Assembly: GCA_024704765.1 (NCBI GenBank)
Contig: JAKMXF010000003.1
Coordinates: 1-64,000 of the forward strand
Direction: 5' to 3'
DNA length: 64,000 nucleotides
From: Oopsacas minuta
Taxonomy: Eukaryota; Porifera; Hexactinellida; Lyssacinosida; Leucopsacidae
Shown here: piece after piece, positions 31,401 through 40,953 of the stretch
Position numbering within the stretch: the first letter of the stretch is position 1
Layout of the letters: the number at the start of each line of letters is the position of its first letter
Program-made: the position numbers and the translations under genes
Notes under the pieces: generated by a model
Told to the model about the DNA's origin: nothing
The model's input: only the letters and a program-made list of their open reading frames with translations
The model's database searches: none

Positions 31401-34400
31401 CAACACAACAAATAACAAATACTTAAATAATTATGCTTAACTGATTCATTCTTTTACTTACCAAATATTTAATATCTTCTGTGTCTAAAAATAGAATACG
31501 AAATTTCTTATTTATATCGATGAGTTTTTGGCGGGATTTCTTGCTGCTGGACCAATCAGATTGCTGGTTAATATCCCGTAGGATTAAGCTTAATTCCACC
31601 TCTGTTTTGGAGAATATGTTTATTACATCTTGTAGCCTTGGAAAGGTGTTGTTGACAGTTTTTGCATCGAAAGTAAACAAATATTTTTGTATATGAAACG
31701 AGATATTTGTAAACAAATTGGAATTTGGAAATTTGTCAAGAAAGATTGATTCAAATAAATATTTATCCAAATCGCCAAAGGAACATAGCAAAATCTGTGT
31801 ACGAATTGTCGTATTAATATTAACTATACGTTCCATTATTGAGTTTAGGTTGTCAAGGAGATGGAAGAATGACTTTGGTATGTCAAATGAAATTACGTCA
31901 TCTATTGGTGGCAGGTGTTTTATCCATTCTAAACTCGTGTATTCATTGGCTGAATTAATTATTAAAGTAGTCGCATAGGTTTGAATTGATTGGACAATTT
32001 GATTTTGTAAACAGCTGAAATTCATTATTACGTCATCGAAAATTTGGCTTTGATTATCTTGCGATTTTGTTTTTGAGGCTATTTTTAGAAAAAATGCCTC
32101 CTCCTGCATTCTTTGCATATTTTCTATCAGAATTGTAACACCATTTAAGAGAACGACAACTCGATCCATTGAAATTTTCCATACATGAATTTCCGTGAAT
32201 TTTTCGCGGACTTTCTGTGATACCTCGTTCAGAAAATCTTGAATAATTCCGACAGTTTGGACTTGATAATTCTGGTGGCATATTCTCTCCCCTCTACTCT
32301 TCATAGCTTTGATTTCTACGAGTAAGTTTATTGCCCATTCTTTGTCAAAAGTGTCCAAATTTTTGTGGAAATTATTTTGTATAATATCAGAGATATTTTG
32401 TTCCATCTCAAGCATTTTTGGGATATTTCTCTCATTTTGTAACACCTCAATTACACTACTTTTCACACCTTTTTCTGGGATGAACCCTATTTCTTCTAAA
32501 CTATCCTCAAAGTCTAAAATCTCGTCCACCCAATGGCTGAATACTTTAACACCATAAGAGACCGGTAACTCCTCAATCTGTATCAAACTATCCTCAACTT
32601 TCTCAACAGCAAATTTACACAATTCAGCTATGAAATCTCTGAGAATATTTGTATAATTTTTGCTAGCTTTTTCCGCAATAATCTCAATTAGTTCCGATTC
32701 TATTACTTTAGAATTTATCTCTATCCACTTCAAAATTTGCTTGAAACACCACTCTGGTTTCTCCAAATTGTTGCTTTCCTTGTCACCTCTAAAATGGTAA
32801 ACAAATCGTTTGTTTAGCGTTGTTGTCAACAAAGAAATTGGAGGGGAGTACACAATTTTATTTACAGATTTGGAGATGTAATGTATATGTGTTAAATATG
32901 AATAATTAATAGCTAAGTGGATGAATTTAGTTTTGTCAGTGGTTTCAGTCTGTTCATTATGGAATGGCCAGTTAAGGTGATTACTCATATGATTAAACTT
33001 CACACTTACTTGGGTCCAAGTTGTCTCGATGCAATCTGAGAAAATTTTCAAAATCCGGTCTTCAGCTTCGACCCAATTTATTTCCAATTTTTTGAGATTT
33101 GAAATATTTTCTTGATTTTTTTCCAAAGTTTCGATTGCTTTTTCGATATTTTGCGTTTCAATGCATTTCTTGTGTAATTCGCTTTCCTTGTTTATTTGTG
33201 AATATATTTGTAAATATTTCAACAAGTTTTCGAGTTGTATTGTTTGTTTATATTTCTCGAAGATACTAACAGGAATTTCCAAAGTTTCAGTTTCACTTTT
33301 GTTAATTATAATAATGTCTTTTGGAAATTTTTCTGGATTTTCTTGGAGGATGTTTACACTCGTTTTCGTAGAATTTTCGCTTTGTCTTAACAACAATTCG
33401 CGTTTTTCAATTAGATCATTTCTGAATTCAGAAATATTCTGTAAATCCATCGAGAGCTTATCCCAAATATTCGCTAAGTCCATTTCTAAGAAAGAAATAT
33501 AAATAATCTCCCAAAATCTATCACCATGGGGTAAATACAGGGGTGTATCTAAGTGCTTGGCGCCAATTCAGCAGCCATGAAGGACAATAAGTACGGACAG
33601 TGAGACTCAAATGTGTATAGAATCAATATGTTACCGTCCAAGCAAGAATTCCTGGATATACCCCATGGGGCAATGGACCTATCGATCGGGACCCTCCCTA
33701 ACCAAATCCCCTTCCATCAATCCTTGAGGAGAAGAGGGCCCTATTAATCTGCTCTTTAATAAACAAATAAAACAAACAAACAAATATAAGCAAACTCCTA
33801 ACTAGTCAAAATAATACAAATCATACTTCAGAATATAATCGTGTTTCACTGCTATCATGACACCTTTACTTGTAACAATACACTTAGGAATTACCCCACA
33901 AACACCGTCCAGCTTTGCCTGCGAGAAAACTCCAGTTTGGAGATTGTAGACAAAGACGAGATTGTCGAAAATTAAAGTTATACAATCGTCAGTGACTAGT
34001 AGATCGGGGTTATAGCGGATATGCTCACTGGCGAATGTTTGATGTCTTAAATGAAACGATTTCAAACATTCATCTTGTATGTTATATACATCTATCGTTG
34101 TGCCGCGCTTGTGGAGAATGTAGAGTTCATTGTTTGTGTTCACTGCTACACGGGTTGGAGAGACTAATTTCCTCTGACGTCCTATCCTTTCTTCTACCTT
34201 TGAGAAATCAGGTAGCACCACAAGAACAAGATTTGTGTCTGAATCAACGATTAAAACTCGATTATCAGTCGTAATATCCAAATCAGATAGTAGCTTAATC
34301 CGTCCGTAATTTGGGACTTCCACGATTTCATTTAGTATCACACCTTTCTGCGAAAATACCCAAATCTTCCCACCGAATTGGCTCGAATGTCCAAAAACTA

Positions 34401-35143
34401 TTTTCGTATCCACAATCGTGATCGCCGGGAAGAACAATCCGAAGTTTATGGCAATTTTCTGTGTAACTTCTCCCTCCATTTCATCAATCACATATATAAA
34501 TTCATCTTGCGAAACCACATATAACATATTTTCACACCTTTTTACGCAAAGTGGTTTAAATCCATTCGAATCACTTCTAATTTTCGTCTCAGTAACCATG
34601 GATGGGTGAGCATCACGAACATTTTCATCCAACGAAACGCCGAATTGGAAACCGACTTGGCTGTAGAAATATGGAGAACTTTGGTGTGTGTATAAGTTAG
34701 TTGCCGGGATTGGGGATAGGGTGTTTAAAGGGGGTGGCGATTTGGCTTGTAGCGGCGTTTTACGTTGAATGTCACCGAATGTTTTGAGCTTTTCCTTGAT
34801 GGCTGAGTCAGTCGTGAAACGAATATGACCATTGCCGCCGTCTGAGATCTCTTTAATAATTACTTCTACCTGATTTTGTAAGACTATTTTCCTGCTTTCT
34901 AGGATTGATACCAAGTCTTTGAATTCTATTTCTATTTCCCTTAAACAGCGTTCCTTCTTGGCTTGCAAATTCTCAAATGGAAGAGACTTTACCTCCACTT
35001 TTTGTGCCATATTTACCAGAACTGTAACTGTAACTAATTAGAATATATTAATTCTATAAGGCTATTGTCAAATTTGATTTTAGTCATTCAATATCATAAC
35101 CATAAAGTTAATATTATATTAATTGGAATCAACGAGGAATTAC

Positions 35144-35207
<64 letters not shown>

Positions 35208-38200
35208 GTTGTTTGATTGTTTGTTTATTTGTTTGTCAGTAACAAGTTAACAACAAACAAACAAACAAACAAACAAACAACCAAATCAAAATGCTACCTC
35301 GTTTCTCCGTAGTGGAGGCTGATTTGTAAGGGGCTAGGAATTAGCTCAATTTCTTTTCACTCCGTTCCCAGAAGTTCCCAATAGTCACAGGCTCCGTTTG
35401 TGGAGGATACACTTATTTTGTTTATTCGTATATGTTGTTTGTTTATTTTAGATTCTCTCTACATATTCAATTCAACAACGAATCTGCAGATCCTATATCA
35501 AGTGTATCATTCCCATTACATGAAAGAACGAATAGAGTAATATATGAGTTAATAATTACATCACATACGTGAGGGGCACAATAGAAATGTGTAATCGAAT
35601 TAAAGAGTTGAATCAAGCATATTTGTATTAATTAACGAGGGTCCTTACGGTGTGAAGGAGGTCCCAGATGGGACACTTTCCCAGTAATTATGAGTCCATC
35701 GTTGAAACACCATAGTAACGTCATGTTCACAAAGGAATGTGTCAATTATTCAATATATTTTCTAGATAGTTATGTGGCTGAATCAAAATTTCCTATTACC
35801 AGACAAGATAACTCCAGCAAATGAATTGGATATTAAACTACTTTCTCTGAGGAATAGATCTCCTCTGTTCATTCAGTTCAAACCAGATCAAAGTCAAAAT
35901 GTAAATACAAATATGTGTACATCCGTTAGATTGAAGCTCAAGGGACCGTGATAATTACTCCGATATGACCGATGGAATATCTGTTACTTTGACGGTTTGG
36001 GACCATATTTGTATCATTTCAAACTTCGGTATAGCGGGTGTTGGTTGTATTTGTTTATTTGTTTGTTTTTAGTTAATTATACAAACAGATAATATCGAGT
36101 TAGCTGGACAGATTGTTCAATCAATTGCCGCCTTCCTAGCCATAGAGGTAATACATATATTAATAATACCTAACACTTTATAGTTTCAGTTCCATATTAC
36201 CGACAAGGACGTGTTATGATTTTTTTAAGGATCTGGAAGTGACAGCAAATTTCCCAGAATTTATCCGTGAGCTAGATGAGATTATTTTGAAGGTAGAAGA
36301 ATTCAATTCAGTTAGGGAGAAAATATCAGCAGAGATGGCAGATCATTCTAATCTGATTAGAAGTTTATTAATACGAGCTGAAGACTGTAGGCTGTTAGGA
36401 AATATGTAAGTTATTCATGGCTCCAATAATTGCCCCTTAATCACCTCCCTGGTATAAGGGGTCCGTTTGTAGAGGTTCATTTGTATGGGACTATGAATTC
36501 GGTTTATTTATTTTCATTCCACATTTCTAGAAGGTTCCCGTTTCCACACAGGTTCCGTTTGTGGAGGTTTTCCTGTATTAATTTTGACTCATAAACTATG
36601 CAAATTCGAGATATTTAATTACTAATAATTATTCATAAATCATGTAAATAATAACAAAAATATAAACTGAACTACAGACAAGTAGTGAGATCTTCTGTGC
36701 TACATAAAGTGAATTGACTTGCAGAATTTATTTGACTGATAGAATGAATTTGATTGAAGTAGATGTGATCTTGTATTTGGCGCCTTTTGAAAATTTCCCG
36801 CGAATACTCTAAATACCCGCACAGGGAATTTGAAATCGATCCAGAAGTTTTGACATTATATTTCCCTCTGCGAAATAGGCGCTTTGCTTTTTGAATTAAT
36901 CGTGTCAAAACTTTCGCTTTTTTGATTCGATATTTTGGCTGACTTTGCATGAAACTAAACTCGCGAATAATGGAAGGTGAATGTTTCAGGAATCCTGTCG
37001 ATGTCGTCATTTTGTGTTCCGGCGAGATCCACTCAAATTCTGTTGTAAGAGACATTTTCAAATTGGTACTTATGTTTGAATAATTTCCAATATTTATATT
37101 TTGCCAAGTGCAAGAGGTCATAATATTGAGTAACTACTGGTGAGCAAAATGAGACATCTGCATGAAATCGACATATTTGCTTTGTAGTGTAGTTGCTATG
37201 GTTATGGGCGGGTAAACTATTGAATTGAATTCTTTGATAAGGTTTTAGGCGGGCGTACAACATTCAGGCGCCAATTACTTCTTGCCAAATGGTGCTAATT
37301 ATGGTACAAAGAGATTCAAACATTGAACCTACATGTTGTAATTCTGTAAACAAAATATGATATTTTGGAATCCTCAAAAGTGATTTAATCATATTTCTAA
37401 GTATTTACTTATGCTCATTAATTTCTGCTAAACAGTGGCCCCCGTGATTTGTATAGTGATATGATCATGCGTATGGAATGTGGATATATTTATCATGAAG
37501 GTAGGTGTGCAAAGGAATGTGGACTGATAATGAATTGTACTATTTGCAAACAATTTGAAGTGATTGAATATTTTGATGTTTTGCAAAAGTCATAATTGAG
37601 ATATTATTTGTTGTAAATTCGTTCTAAATAGTTCGTTGAAACGCTAATTAGAATATTATTAGAAATATTTGATATTCGATCGCCAGAGTGTCTCTCCTTG
37701 AAATAGAGACACAAACGAGCCTGTAAAATGGCCTCCAAGACCTTGGTATCTGACATTAAAATTTTGTCCAACTCACCCAGAGAATAGCGCTATAATTATT
37801 ACAGTGTAACCTCACGAACGGAAACTTCTGGAAACGGAGTGAAAGATGAATAGCGCACATTCCTAGTCTCACACAAATGAACCTCTAACGGGGTAGCATT
37901 CTTCGGCGTCTCTGACACCCCGTTTGTGGAAGTTACATCCTTGTGTATACAAATATTTTTTATAGAAGAGATATGAAGAAAGCATACAGCCAATTAATGG
38001 AGCTAAATCATGATCTAATAACCGGGTATAAGATCAGAACTGGTAACCATTTGGAGTTCTTGGAATGTTTGAAGATTGTTAATCAAGCTATTCAGAAATC
38101 TGGAAGATTGAGAGGTAGGACACTCCCACCCCCTCCAGTAAATTTATTGCCCCCTTAAAAATTAGATTTTTCAGACTCCTTACCTCGAAATTTACCCGCC

Positions 38201-38988
38201 AAAATTATTATCTTTACTAGTCTATTTCACGCGCCAAATAGCTGATAATATATATAATTTAGGCGCGGTTTAGACTAATTTTAAGCGCTCAAATTGAGTT
38301 TAATGAATGGTAATGCTAATTAAAGAATAATCATGACTTTATCAAAATACTTTAATGTAAAATTACTCATTTACTTTGATTTAACAATTTTTGCTTTAAG
38401 GATGAGGTTGCTATCTAACAGAGATGGCTCTACTTCTAAAATATTAAAAAGTGTCCAGATGTATTTTTTAGGCACGGATACCCTGAGATAGAGGTGGTAT
38501 GATTAACCATATGAACATAAACGTATTGTGTCTATTTGGTTAATATACTCACCCACGTGTTGATATTAATCTATTGATAATAGAGAAACTGCTTAGATTC
38601 CACAGAATTATAAAACATTTCAAAGTTCAATCGTGGTAGAGCAAATGGTGTATTGTGTGCAGTAAGCAGTTTATGCTAGAACCTAGTAATGATGACAAAC
38701 ACCTGCTTGAAAGGCGCCTATTTTCTAACCTTTCTATCGAAGCTGGAATATAAGTTACTTAAACTGTTTGTGACCTATTTGTACAATTTCACACTTTGAT
38801 ATAAGCGGGTATTTCTATATATCCGTGTTTGATATAATTGTAGTTGAGTGTATTTGTTTTAGTTTTTGTTTACTTTGTTTACTTTAGTTGGTAAGCCAAA
38901 GACACAAGTTGTGAATGGATGTAGGAATGCGATAAAAAACAATAATTTTCAAGGTCTAGCAAAGATTATTAAAACTGGGAAAGTTTGA
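28489..38988 (+). CDS. BBS2: BBSome subunit BBS2, 14 exons
   Basis: Exons 28489-28605, 28856-29086, 29374-29562, 29642-29824, 29876-30051, 30264-30450, 30538-30615, 30827-31140, 35452-35536, 35766-35900, 36073-36147, 36230-36405, 37966-38114, 38888-38988 join in frame to 731 residues (family about 720). Starts [14 protein letters not shown] as in other animals. The beta-propeller includes [31 protein letters not shown] and [14 protein letters not shown]. The GAE-like middle has [12 protein letters not shown]. The helical C-terminus contains [12 protein letters not shown] and ends VGKPKTQVV and a short lysine-rich tail. BBS2 is a core BBSome subunit moving membrane proteins in cilia. Intron 8 holds RINT1 and a propeller gene, and intron 12 a small ORF, all on the opposite strand. 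It starts about 200 bp after the PDZ gene ends. Confidence 0.95.
29117..29360. repeat. Dispersed repeat family C copy 2
   Basis: Occupies most of BBS2 intron 2. Colinear with 18583-18830 (shared blocks GTTGGGAAATTGTT, CGCAGTGATTTA, TTTTCCATGAATTG, TAGACTTCATGTG, GAGCTGAAACAAGTT, CTCATTAACAGG). Confidence 0.8.
29572..29632. repeat. (AAAC)n simple repeat in BBS2 intron 3
   Basis: About 60 bp of AAAC/AAAT units directly after the 5' splice site. Confidence 0.9.
31200..31332. repeat. Family A copy in BBS2 intron 8
   Basis: CACTTCGATATAAGCGATG, GACGGTTTGGGGCAATATTT and AAGGAGTTGAGTGTA segments appear in family order. Confidence 0.7.
31423..33483 (-). CDS. RINT1: RINT1/Tip20 family vesicle tether, intronless, nested antisense in BBS2 intron 8
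   Basis: 686 residues, somewhat shorter than vertebrate RINT1 (about 790). The N-terminal third is predicted coiled coil (Glu/Lys/Asn-rich heptads, about 20-150). Diagnostic family segments follow: NHLNWPF at about 175 and [19 protein letters not shown] at about 235, the most conserved block of RINT1/Tip20 proteins. The rest is all-helical, as in CATCHR-fold tethers. RINT1 joins ZW10 and NAG in the NRZ (Dsl1) complex, which captures Golgi-derived vesicles at the ER. The gene has no introns and lies on the strand opposite to its host BBS2. A TTTG repeat (AAAC on the + strand, about 31368-31388) follows the stop codon. AT-rich composition explains the many Lys/Asn/Ile residues. Confidence 0.85.
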   Translation of the reverse strand: MDLANIWDKLSMDLQNISEFRNDLIEKRELLLRQSENSTKTSVNILQENPEKFPKDIIIINKSETETLEIPVSIFEKYKQTIQLENLLKYLQIYSQINKESELHKKCIETQNIEKAIETLEKNQENISNLKKLEINWVEAEDRILKIFSDCIETTWTQVSVKFNHMSNHLNWPFHNEQTETTDKTKFIHLAINYSYLTHIHYISKSVNKIVYSPPISLLTTTLNKRFVYHFRGDKESNNLEKPEWCFKQILKWIEINSKVIESELIEIIAEKASKNYTNILRDFIAELCKFAVEKVEDSLIQIEELPVSYGVKVFSHWVDEILDFEDSLEEIGFIPEKGVKSSVIEVLQNERNIPKMLEMEQNISDIIQNNFHKNLDTFDKEWAINLLVEIKAMKSRGERICHQNYQVQTVGIIQDFLNEVSQKVREKFTEIHVWKISMDRVVVLLNGVTILIENMQRMQEEAFFLKIASKTKSQDNQSQIFDDVIMNFSCLQNQIVQSIQTYATTLIINSANEYTSLEWIKHLPPIDDVISFDIPKSFFHLLDNLNSIMERIVNINTTIRTQILLCSFGDLDKYLFESIFLDKFPNSNLFTNISFHIQKYLFTFDAKTVNNTFPRLQDVINIFSKTEVELSLILRDINQQSDWSSSKKSRQKLIDINKKFRILFLDTEDIKYLVSKRMNQLSIII
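33484..33801. other. Gap between RINT1 start and propeller gene stop
   Basis: Intergenic within BBS2 intron 8. Contains an AAAC repeat just downstream of the propeller gene's stop (33760-33785). I see no further feature; it should hold the RINT1 promoter. Confidence 0.5.
33802..35010 (-). CDS. Coiled-coil plus beta-propeller (NHL/TRIM-like) protein, intronless, nested antisense in BBS2
   Basis: 402 residues. Residues about 8-55 form a coiled coil ([20 protein letters not shown]) like the region after a B-box. No RING and no B-box cysteines are present. From about residue 115 to the end there are repeated strand-turn units such as [30 protein letters not shown] and [16 protein letters not shown], as in six-bladed NHL-type propellers of TRIM2/3/71. 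It may be a derived TRIM lacking the ligase module, or a propeller-only regulator binding RNA or protein. The assignment is by fold style, not a diagnostic motif. Same strand as RINT1 and upstream of it by about 320 bp, both inside BBS2 intron 8. The start is supported by a basic, ordered N-terminus. Confidence 0.65.
   Translation of the reverse strand: MAQKVEVKSLPFENLQAKKERCLREIEIEFKDLVSILESRKIVLQNQVEVIIKEISDGGNGHIRFTTDSAIKEKLKTFGDIQRKTPLQAKSPPPLNTLSPIPATNLYTHQSSPYFYSQVGFQFGVSLDENVRDAHPSMVTETKIRSDSNGFKPLCVKRCENMLYVVSQDEFIYVIDEMEGEVTQKIAINFGLFFPAITIVDTKIVFGHSSQFGGKIWVFSQKGVILNEIVEVPNYGRIKLLSDLDITTDNRVLIVDSDTNLVLVVLPDFSKVEERIGRQRKLVSPTRVAVNTNNELYILHKRGTTIDVYNIQDECLKSFHLRHQTFASEHIRYNPDLLVTDDCITLIFDNLVFVYNLQTGVFSQAKLDGVCGVIPKCIVTSKGVMIAVKHDYILKYDLYYFD
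35143..35207. repeat. (GATT)n microsatellite
   Basis: About 16 uninterrupted tetranucleotide units. Its perfection suggests a polymorphic locus. Confidence 0.95.
35295..35412. repeat. Family B copy
   Basis: Contains TTTTCACTCCGTTCCCAGAA and GGCTCCGTTTGTGGAGGATA, matching 36415-36576 and 37798-37941. Confidence 0.6.
35925..36045. repeat. Family A copy in BBS2 intron 10
   Basis: Contains GAAGCTCAAGGGACCGTGAT, GACGGTTTGGGACCATATTT and CTTCGGTATAGCGGGTGTT segments. Confidence 0.75.
36415..36576. repeat. Family B copy in BBS2 intron 12
   Basis: Contains GGTTCCCGTTTCCACACAGG and CCGTTTGTGGAGGTTTTCCT segments shared with the other B copies. Confidence 0.6.
36672..37121 (-). CDS. Small basic hypothetical protein, antisense in BBS2 intron 12
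   Basis: Open frame of 149 residues; a second Met at residue 23 (about 37055) may be the true start. Not recognised. The central part is strongly basic ([23 protein letters not shown]), as in a nuclear-localised or nucleic-acid-binding helix. The rest is Ser/Ile/Asn-rich. There is no signal peptide and no cysteine motif. It could be a real lineage-specific gene, matching the pattern of intronless genes on the opposite strand inside BBS2 introns, or a chance ORF. Confidence 0.35.
   Translation of the reverse strand: MTSCTWQNINIGNYSNISTNLKMSLTTEFEWISPEHKMTTSTGFLKHSPSIIREFSFMQSQPKYRIKKAKVLTRLIQKAKRLFRRGKYNVKTSGSISNSLCGYLEYSREIFKRRQIQDHIYFNQIHSISQINSASQFTLCSTEDLTTCL
37264..37965. other. Remainder of BBS2 intron 12
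   Basis: AT-rich without a convincing gene. Contains a family B element at about 37798-37941 close to the exon 13 acceptor. Confidence 0.5.
37798..37941. repeat. Family B element with terminal inverted repeats
   Basis: Left end ACAGTGTAACCTCACGAACG and right end CCCGTTTGTGGAAGTTACAT are imperfect inverted repeats. It is the most complete B copy in the window. Confidence 0.65.
38115..38887. other. BBS2 intron 13
   Basis: 773 bp, noncoding. It ends with a family A copy (about 38745-38852: AACTGTTTGTGACCTATTTG, then GTTTGATATAATTGTAGTTG). No gene or hairpin recognised in the rest. Confidence 0.6.
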
Positions 38989-39433
38989 AAATGATTAATC
39001 ACACTTATCTCTTATTATTTATTTTTTGATTCTATCGAATAATTGCTATAATTCAGATATCATTAAAGGCGATTCACTTGGCGTATTCAATTGTTTACTT
39101 GTTTGTTTGTTTGATGAATATCTCAGTACGTACTTCGAATAGTAGCCGAGGTGATTATTCATATTTTAGCACCCTTGGACGGGGGACATAATGCATTACT
39201 ATAATCACATACTACACACCATGAATCATAGCATTCTATACATTAATATATTCACCAACTCCCTAACGTGTTTTTGTGACGTGTTATGTCCCAGTTTCTA
39301 TGGTTACCTCGTTGGTATTTGGCTACACCCTTATTGAGGGAGATTATGGAAGGAGACAACTCTAACAAACTAAAACACCTCTTAAAGCATCATAAACAAA
39401 TAAATAAACAAACAAACAAACAAACAAACAACC
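38989..39433. other. Convergent gap between BBS2 and PEX12
   Basis: Holds both 3' ends, the family D repeat at 39155-39340, and an AAAC repeat (about 39395-39430) directly next to the PEX12 stop codon. Confidence 0.6.
39155..39340. repeat. Family D element
   Basis: Reverse complement matches 24690-24785 and 24928-24965: shared TTTTAGCACCCTTGG, ATTCACCAACTCCCT and CAGTTTCTATGGTTACC. This copy lacks the family A insertion and shows the empty site. Confidence 0.7.
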
Positions 39434-40626
39434 TCACAAAACACCACTATAGATTCTAACTACATCGTCAATACTAGCTGCCAATCCTGAACAAGGACAT
39501 TTTCCTTCACTTCTAATTTGATTAGTAATACACTGGTAGCAGTATACCCAGCCACTGGGTAACACTACAGATGGATTGTGCATATCTTGGTTGCATATGG
39601 GACATTTCGTGGAGTCTGTATGTGCTTTTGGTGGAGGTGGTGGAATGGGTAATCTGTAAATAGAATTTGTCACTTACAGACACAATTAGCAGAGGCGTGC
39701 TGGGGTTGGGGTACCCACGCGGTATTCCATTCGGCCCCGAGGGGACCCCCCATCGGTTTTATGGCCAGCACGTCGGAGCAATTGAGCGATATTGTAACGA
39801 ACCTGGTTTTGAATATTTCGAATATTCCTTTATCATGATGTGCATACCAATGTTGCAAAAACTTCACTAAGAAAGCACCAAATGGGAGAATATGTGAAAA
39901 GCTGTAGCCAATCAGATTTGCAGCTCCAAATGGAATCAAAATGAAATTCCTTAAGTTTGTCCGTGTAGAGAATTGTGAGAAATACGGAAGGCTCGAATCT
40001 GATTGGTCTGATTCCAGAATTCGCGAAATTTTTAAAGATTGCAGAAATAATATAAAATTGAAAAATTCAGTTTTTCGTGTCAAATATGAGATTTTAAAAA
40101 TAATAGAAATTATTTGTAGAATTGCGCTGGAATATCGAAAAATTTTCAAAAAATTCTCCTCTTTTGAAGTTAAAATTTCAAAGTTTGATTCTTTTTCTTG
40201 AATTATAAGAAATTTTTGCTCCAATTTATCATAAATATAAGGTACAAGACACAAACTGATTAGGCTTAAAAATTTCCCCCTTATATTCAATACAGTTTCC
40301 TTGGTTACGCTTGTGTCTCTCAAATATGTGTCAAGTAAATTCGGTGAGAAACATCTTTGCAGACCGTAAAAATGTTCGCCAAATGAGGCGTTATATGTCG
40401 CGATATGATGACCTTGCAAAAATAAATCAAAAATCAGATAAATCTCATCAAAATATGAGAAAAGATTTGAAAGTCTTTGAGGGTAATTTTCTGTTAGATT
40501 TCTACTAACGAATTTAAACGCGGGTTTCAAACATTGCTGCATTCCATCTTGCGCGATCAGTTCAAAGATTGTAGGACGATTTGCTTGAGAAGATGCGACG
40601 TTAACGTGAGCTCCTTCTTCTGCCAT
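39434..40626 (-). CDS. PEX12: Peroxisome assembly protein 12 (peroxin-12), 2 exons
   Basis: Exons 40626-39803 and 39653-39434 join to 347 residues (human about 359). The N-terminus MAEEGAHVNVAS aligns with the family start, so I use the Met at 40626 rather than 40632. The Pex2/Pex12 membrane domain has IFELIAQD, YFDEIYLIFDLFLQ and ASFGEHFYGLQR. A proline stretch (LPIPPPPPK) leads to the C-terminal degenerate RING (CPICNQ ... VYCYQCI ... GKCPCSG). PEX12 with PEX2 and PEX10 forms the peroxisomal ubiquitin-ligase retrotranslocation channel for PEX5. The chosen donor (ag|gttcgt) removes a GC-rich insert. A later donor (aa|gtgaca, about 39665) also keeps frame and would add about 46 unrelated residues. 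Confidence 0.93.
39696..39772. repeat. GC-rich 77-bp inverted-repeat insert in PEX12 intron
   Basis: Bounded by CGTGCTGG and CCAGCACG. Much richer in G+C than the surrounding AT-rich DNA, with GGGGTACCC and GGGGACCCC palindromic segments. It remains in frame with PEX12 exon 1. Confidence 0.6.
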
Positions 40627-40953
40627 TTTCACTTACCTAAATATTAAAAGTAAAACAGTAGATTCTTTCCAAAATGGTTGCCTGAAATTACTATTTATGG
40701 AAGTGGAACTTTAGGTATGAAATGGAACTACCAAAGACAACAAAATTCCATAAATACATCTCAGTAAATTGTTATTCAAACCAAAAATGTTAAAATATGA
40801 AACAACAAAATATACAAATAATATCAGCAAATTCTAGCTTTGTTGAAACATATAATATACTATACTAGTAAACAAATAGGTAAACAAACAATACATAATT
40901 AGGAATAAAAACACATTTCAAATAAACAAACAAACAAACAAACAAACAAACAA
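40627..40953. other. Gap upstream of PEX12
   Basis: Holds the PEX12 promoter and the 3' UTR of the next minus-strand gene. A perfect AAAC array (about 40920-40951; TTTG in transcript sense) adjoins that gene's stop. Confidence 0.6.

Larger units (their letters stand above)
35011..35451. other. BBS2 intron 8 distal part: GATT microsatellite, AAAC repeat, family B copy
   Basis: Contains a (GATT)n array (about 35143-35207), GTTT/AAAC runs to 35283 and a family B copy (about 35295-35412) before the exon 9 acceptor at 35451. No gene. Confidence 0.7.

Noticed and set aside
35143-35283. GATT and AAAC arrays as a possible CRISPR-like or satellite structure
   Set aside because: Perfect tetranucleotide microsatellites with no spacers; ordinary slippage repeats.
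39665-39802. PEX12 exon 1 reading through to the donor near 39665
   Set aside because: It adds residues with no match to the family and includes a GC-rich inverted-repeat insert. The earlier donor gives a length and junction like other PEX12 proteins. Kept as a possible alternative in the findings.
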